Shown: in pieces, positions 8,148 through 8,539 of the stretch
How positions within the stretch are numbered: position 1 is the first letter of the stretch
How the letters are laid out: the number at the start of each line of letters is the position of its first letter
Translations under genes and position numbers: made by a program
Source: Sulfitobacter sp.
Lineage (GTDB): Bacteria; Pseudomonadota; Alphaproteobacteria; Rhodobacterales; Rhodobacteraceae
DNA: 8,539 nucleotides
Direction: 5' to 3'
Assembly (NCBI GenBank): GCA_024636405.1
Contig: JAGXHC010000184.1
Coordinates: 1-8,539 of the forward strand
Notes under the pieces: model-generated
The model's input: the letters and a program-made list of their open reading frames with translations, nothing else
Told to the model about the DNA's origin: nothing
The model's database searches: none

Positions 8148-8163
8148 GGGGGGCTGGCCCCCC
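8148..8163. repeat. Strong GC hairpin in the liuB-liuD spacer
   Basis: GGGGGGCTGGCCCCCC is a perfect inverted repeat (six base pairs with a CTGG loop, or seven with TG). A second run of six G at 8139-8144 competes for the same six C, so on the minus-strand RNA two mutually exclusive stems are possible. No T tract follows in the direction of transcription, so it is not a classical intrinsic terminator. It could still slow RNA polymerase or protect mRNA ends and set unequal liuB and liuD levels. I recall similar CCCGGGG-plus-hairpin spacers as frequent in Rhodobacteraceae genomes. A smaller hairpin, CGCGT-GTTCA-ACGCG, lies at 8176-8190. The rest of the 169-bp spacer (8084-8252) shows no gene. 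Confidence 0.6.
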
Positions 8164-8252
8164 GTTTGTTCCCCTCGCGTGTTCAACGCGTGTGCCCCGC
8201 AGCGGCGCGTCGGCGGTGAACGCCCGCCCAGCCGATATCGCGCCCTGCCCGA

Positions 8253-8539
8253 TCACATCCGGAACACGCCAAAGCGTGTCGGCTCGATCGGTGCACAAAG
8301 CGATGCCGACAGCGACAGCGCCAGCACGTCACGGCTTTTGCGCGGGTCGATGATACCGTCGTCCCACAGCCGCGCCGAGGCATAAAGCGGGTGCGACTGT
8401 TCCTCGAACATGTCGATGGTGGGTTGCTTAAAGGCGGTTTCTTCCTCCTGCGTCCAACTGTCACCGGCCCGCTCGATGGCGTCACGCTTGACCGTGGCCA
8501 GAACGCCCGCCGCCTGCGCCCCGCCCATGACGGAAATCC
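8253..8539 (-). CDS. liuB: Methylcrotonyl-CoA carboxylase beta subunit, C-terminal part (cut by window edge)
   Basis: This is the carboxyltransferase subunit that moves CO2 from biotin to 3-methylcrotonyl-CoA. About 95 C-terminal residues are visible, entering the window in frame as ISVMGGAQAAGVLATV. Family members read ISVMGG(E)QAA at this point, in the crotonase-like C-terminal carboxyltransferase domain. Further matches are LYASARLWDDGIIDP, the DPRKSRDVL segment and the terminal RFGVFRM, which is the normal end of the family, so the C-terminus is intact. The whole protein is usually about 535 residues, so most lies beyond the window. An internal ATG at 8528 is not the true start. It is followed by the 169-bp hairpin-bearing spacer and then liuD. 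Confidence 0.95.
   Translation of the reverse strand, partial: ISVMGGAQAAGVLATVKRDAIERAGDSWTQEEETAFKQPTIDMFEEQSHPLYASARLWDDGIIDPRKSRDVLALSLSASLCAPIEPTRFGVFRM

Noticed and set aside
8065..8298. 77-codon minus-strand frame covering the liuB-liuD spacer
   Set aside because: It overlaps liuB and liuD code in other frames, runs through the GC hairpin and tandem repeat, and lacks a ribosome site of its own that I can see.

Overview
The window looks like chromosomal DNA from an alphaproteobacterium, most likely the Rhodobacteraceae (Roseobacter group). The protein-level reasons are NuoA, NuoB and NuoC sequences of the alphaproteobacterial/mitochondrial type and a leucine-degradation (liu) operon. 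The DNA-level reasons are high GC, strong GC preference at third codon positions, and a GC-rich intergenic hairpin of a kind I associate with this family. This placement rests on recalled sequence character; no search was run. Every gene I accept is on the minus strand, so transcription runs from high to low coordinates.

Right part (8539 down to 3784): a leucine/isovalerate catabolic operon. In transcription order it holds the C-terminal end of the methylcrotonyl-CoA carboxylase beta subunit (liuB, cut by the window edge), a 169-bp spacer with a tandem repeat and a strong hairpin, the biotin-carrying alpha subunit (liuD), a glutathione S-transferase-like gene, hydroxymethylglutaryl-CoA lyase (liuE) and a LiuC-type methylglutaconyl-CoA hydratase. 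LiuB/LiuD carboxylate 3-methylcrotonyl-CoA, LiuC hydrates the product to HMG-CoA, and LiuE splits that into acetyl-CoA and acetoacetate. The GST is the one member without an obvious role in the pathway. It overlaps liuD by ATGA, so it is probably translationally coupled.

Middle (3783 to 2946): an AT-rich intergenic region with a near-consensus FNR/FixK-type box, a 155-residue soluble protein of unknown function (possibly NTF2-like fold), and a 219-bp spacer that carries the candidate promoter of the nuo operon.

Left part (2945 to 1): the start of the respiratory complex I operon, nuoA-nuoB-nuoC, then three genes not found in the canonical order (a class I SAM-dependent methyltransferase and two tiny membrane proteins of 56 and 57 residues), then the first 60 codons of nuoD. 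All six junctions from nuoA to nuoD overlap (10 bp at nuoA/nuoB, then ATGA, TTGA, ATGA, TAATG, TAATG). Each start that I inspected has a plausible Shine-Dalgarno sequence. The three inserted genes are therefore built into the complex I transcript and are the most interesting content of the window. Their functions cannot be read from the sequence; a complex I assembly, modification or accessory role is only a hypothesis.

I saw no tRNA, rRNA, CRISPR array, insertion sequence or phage gene.
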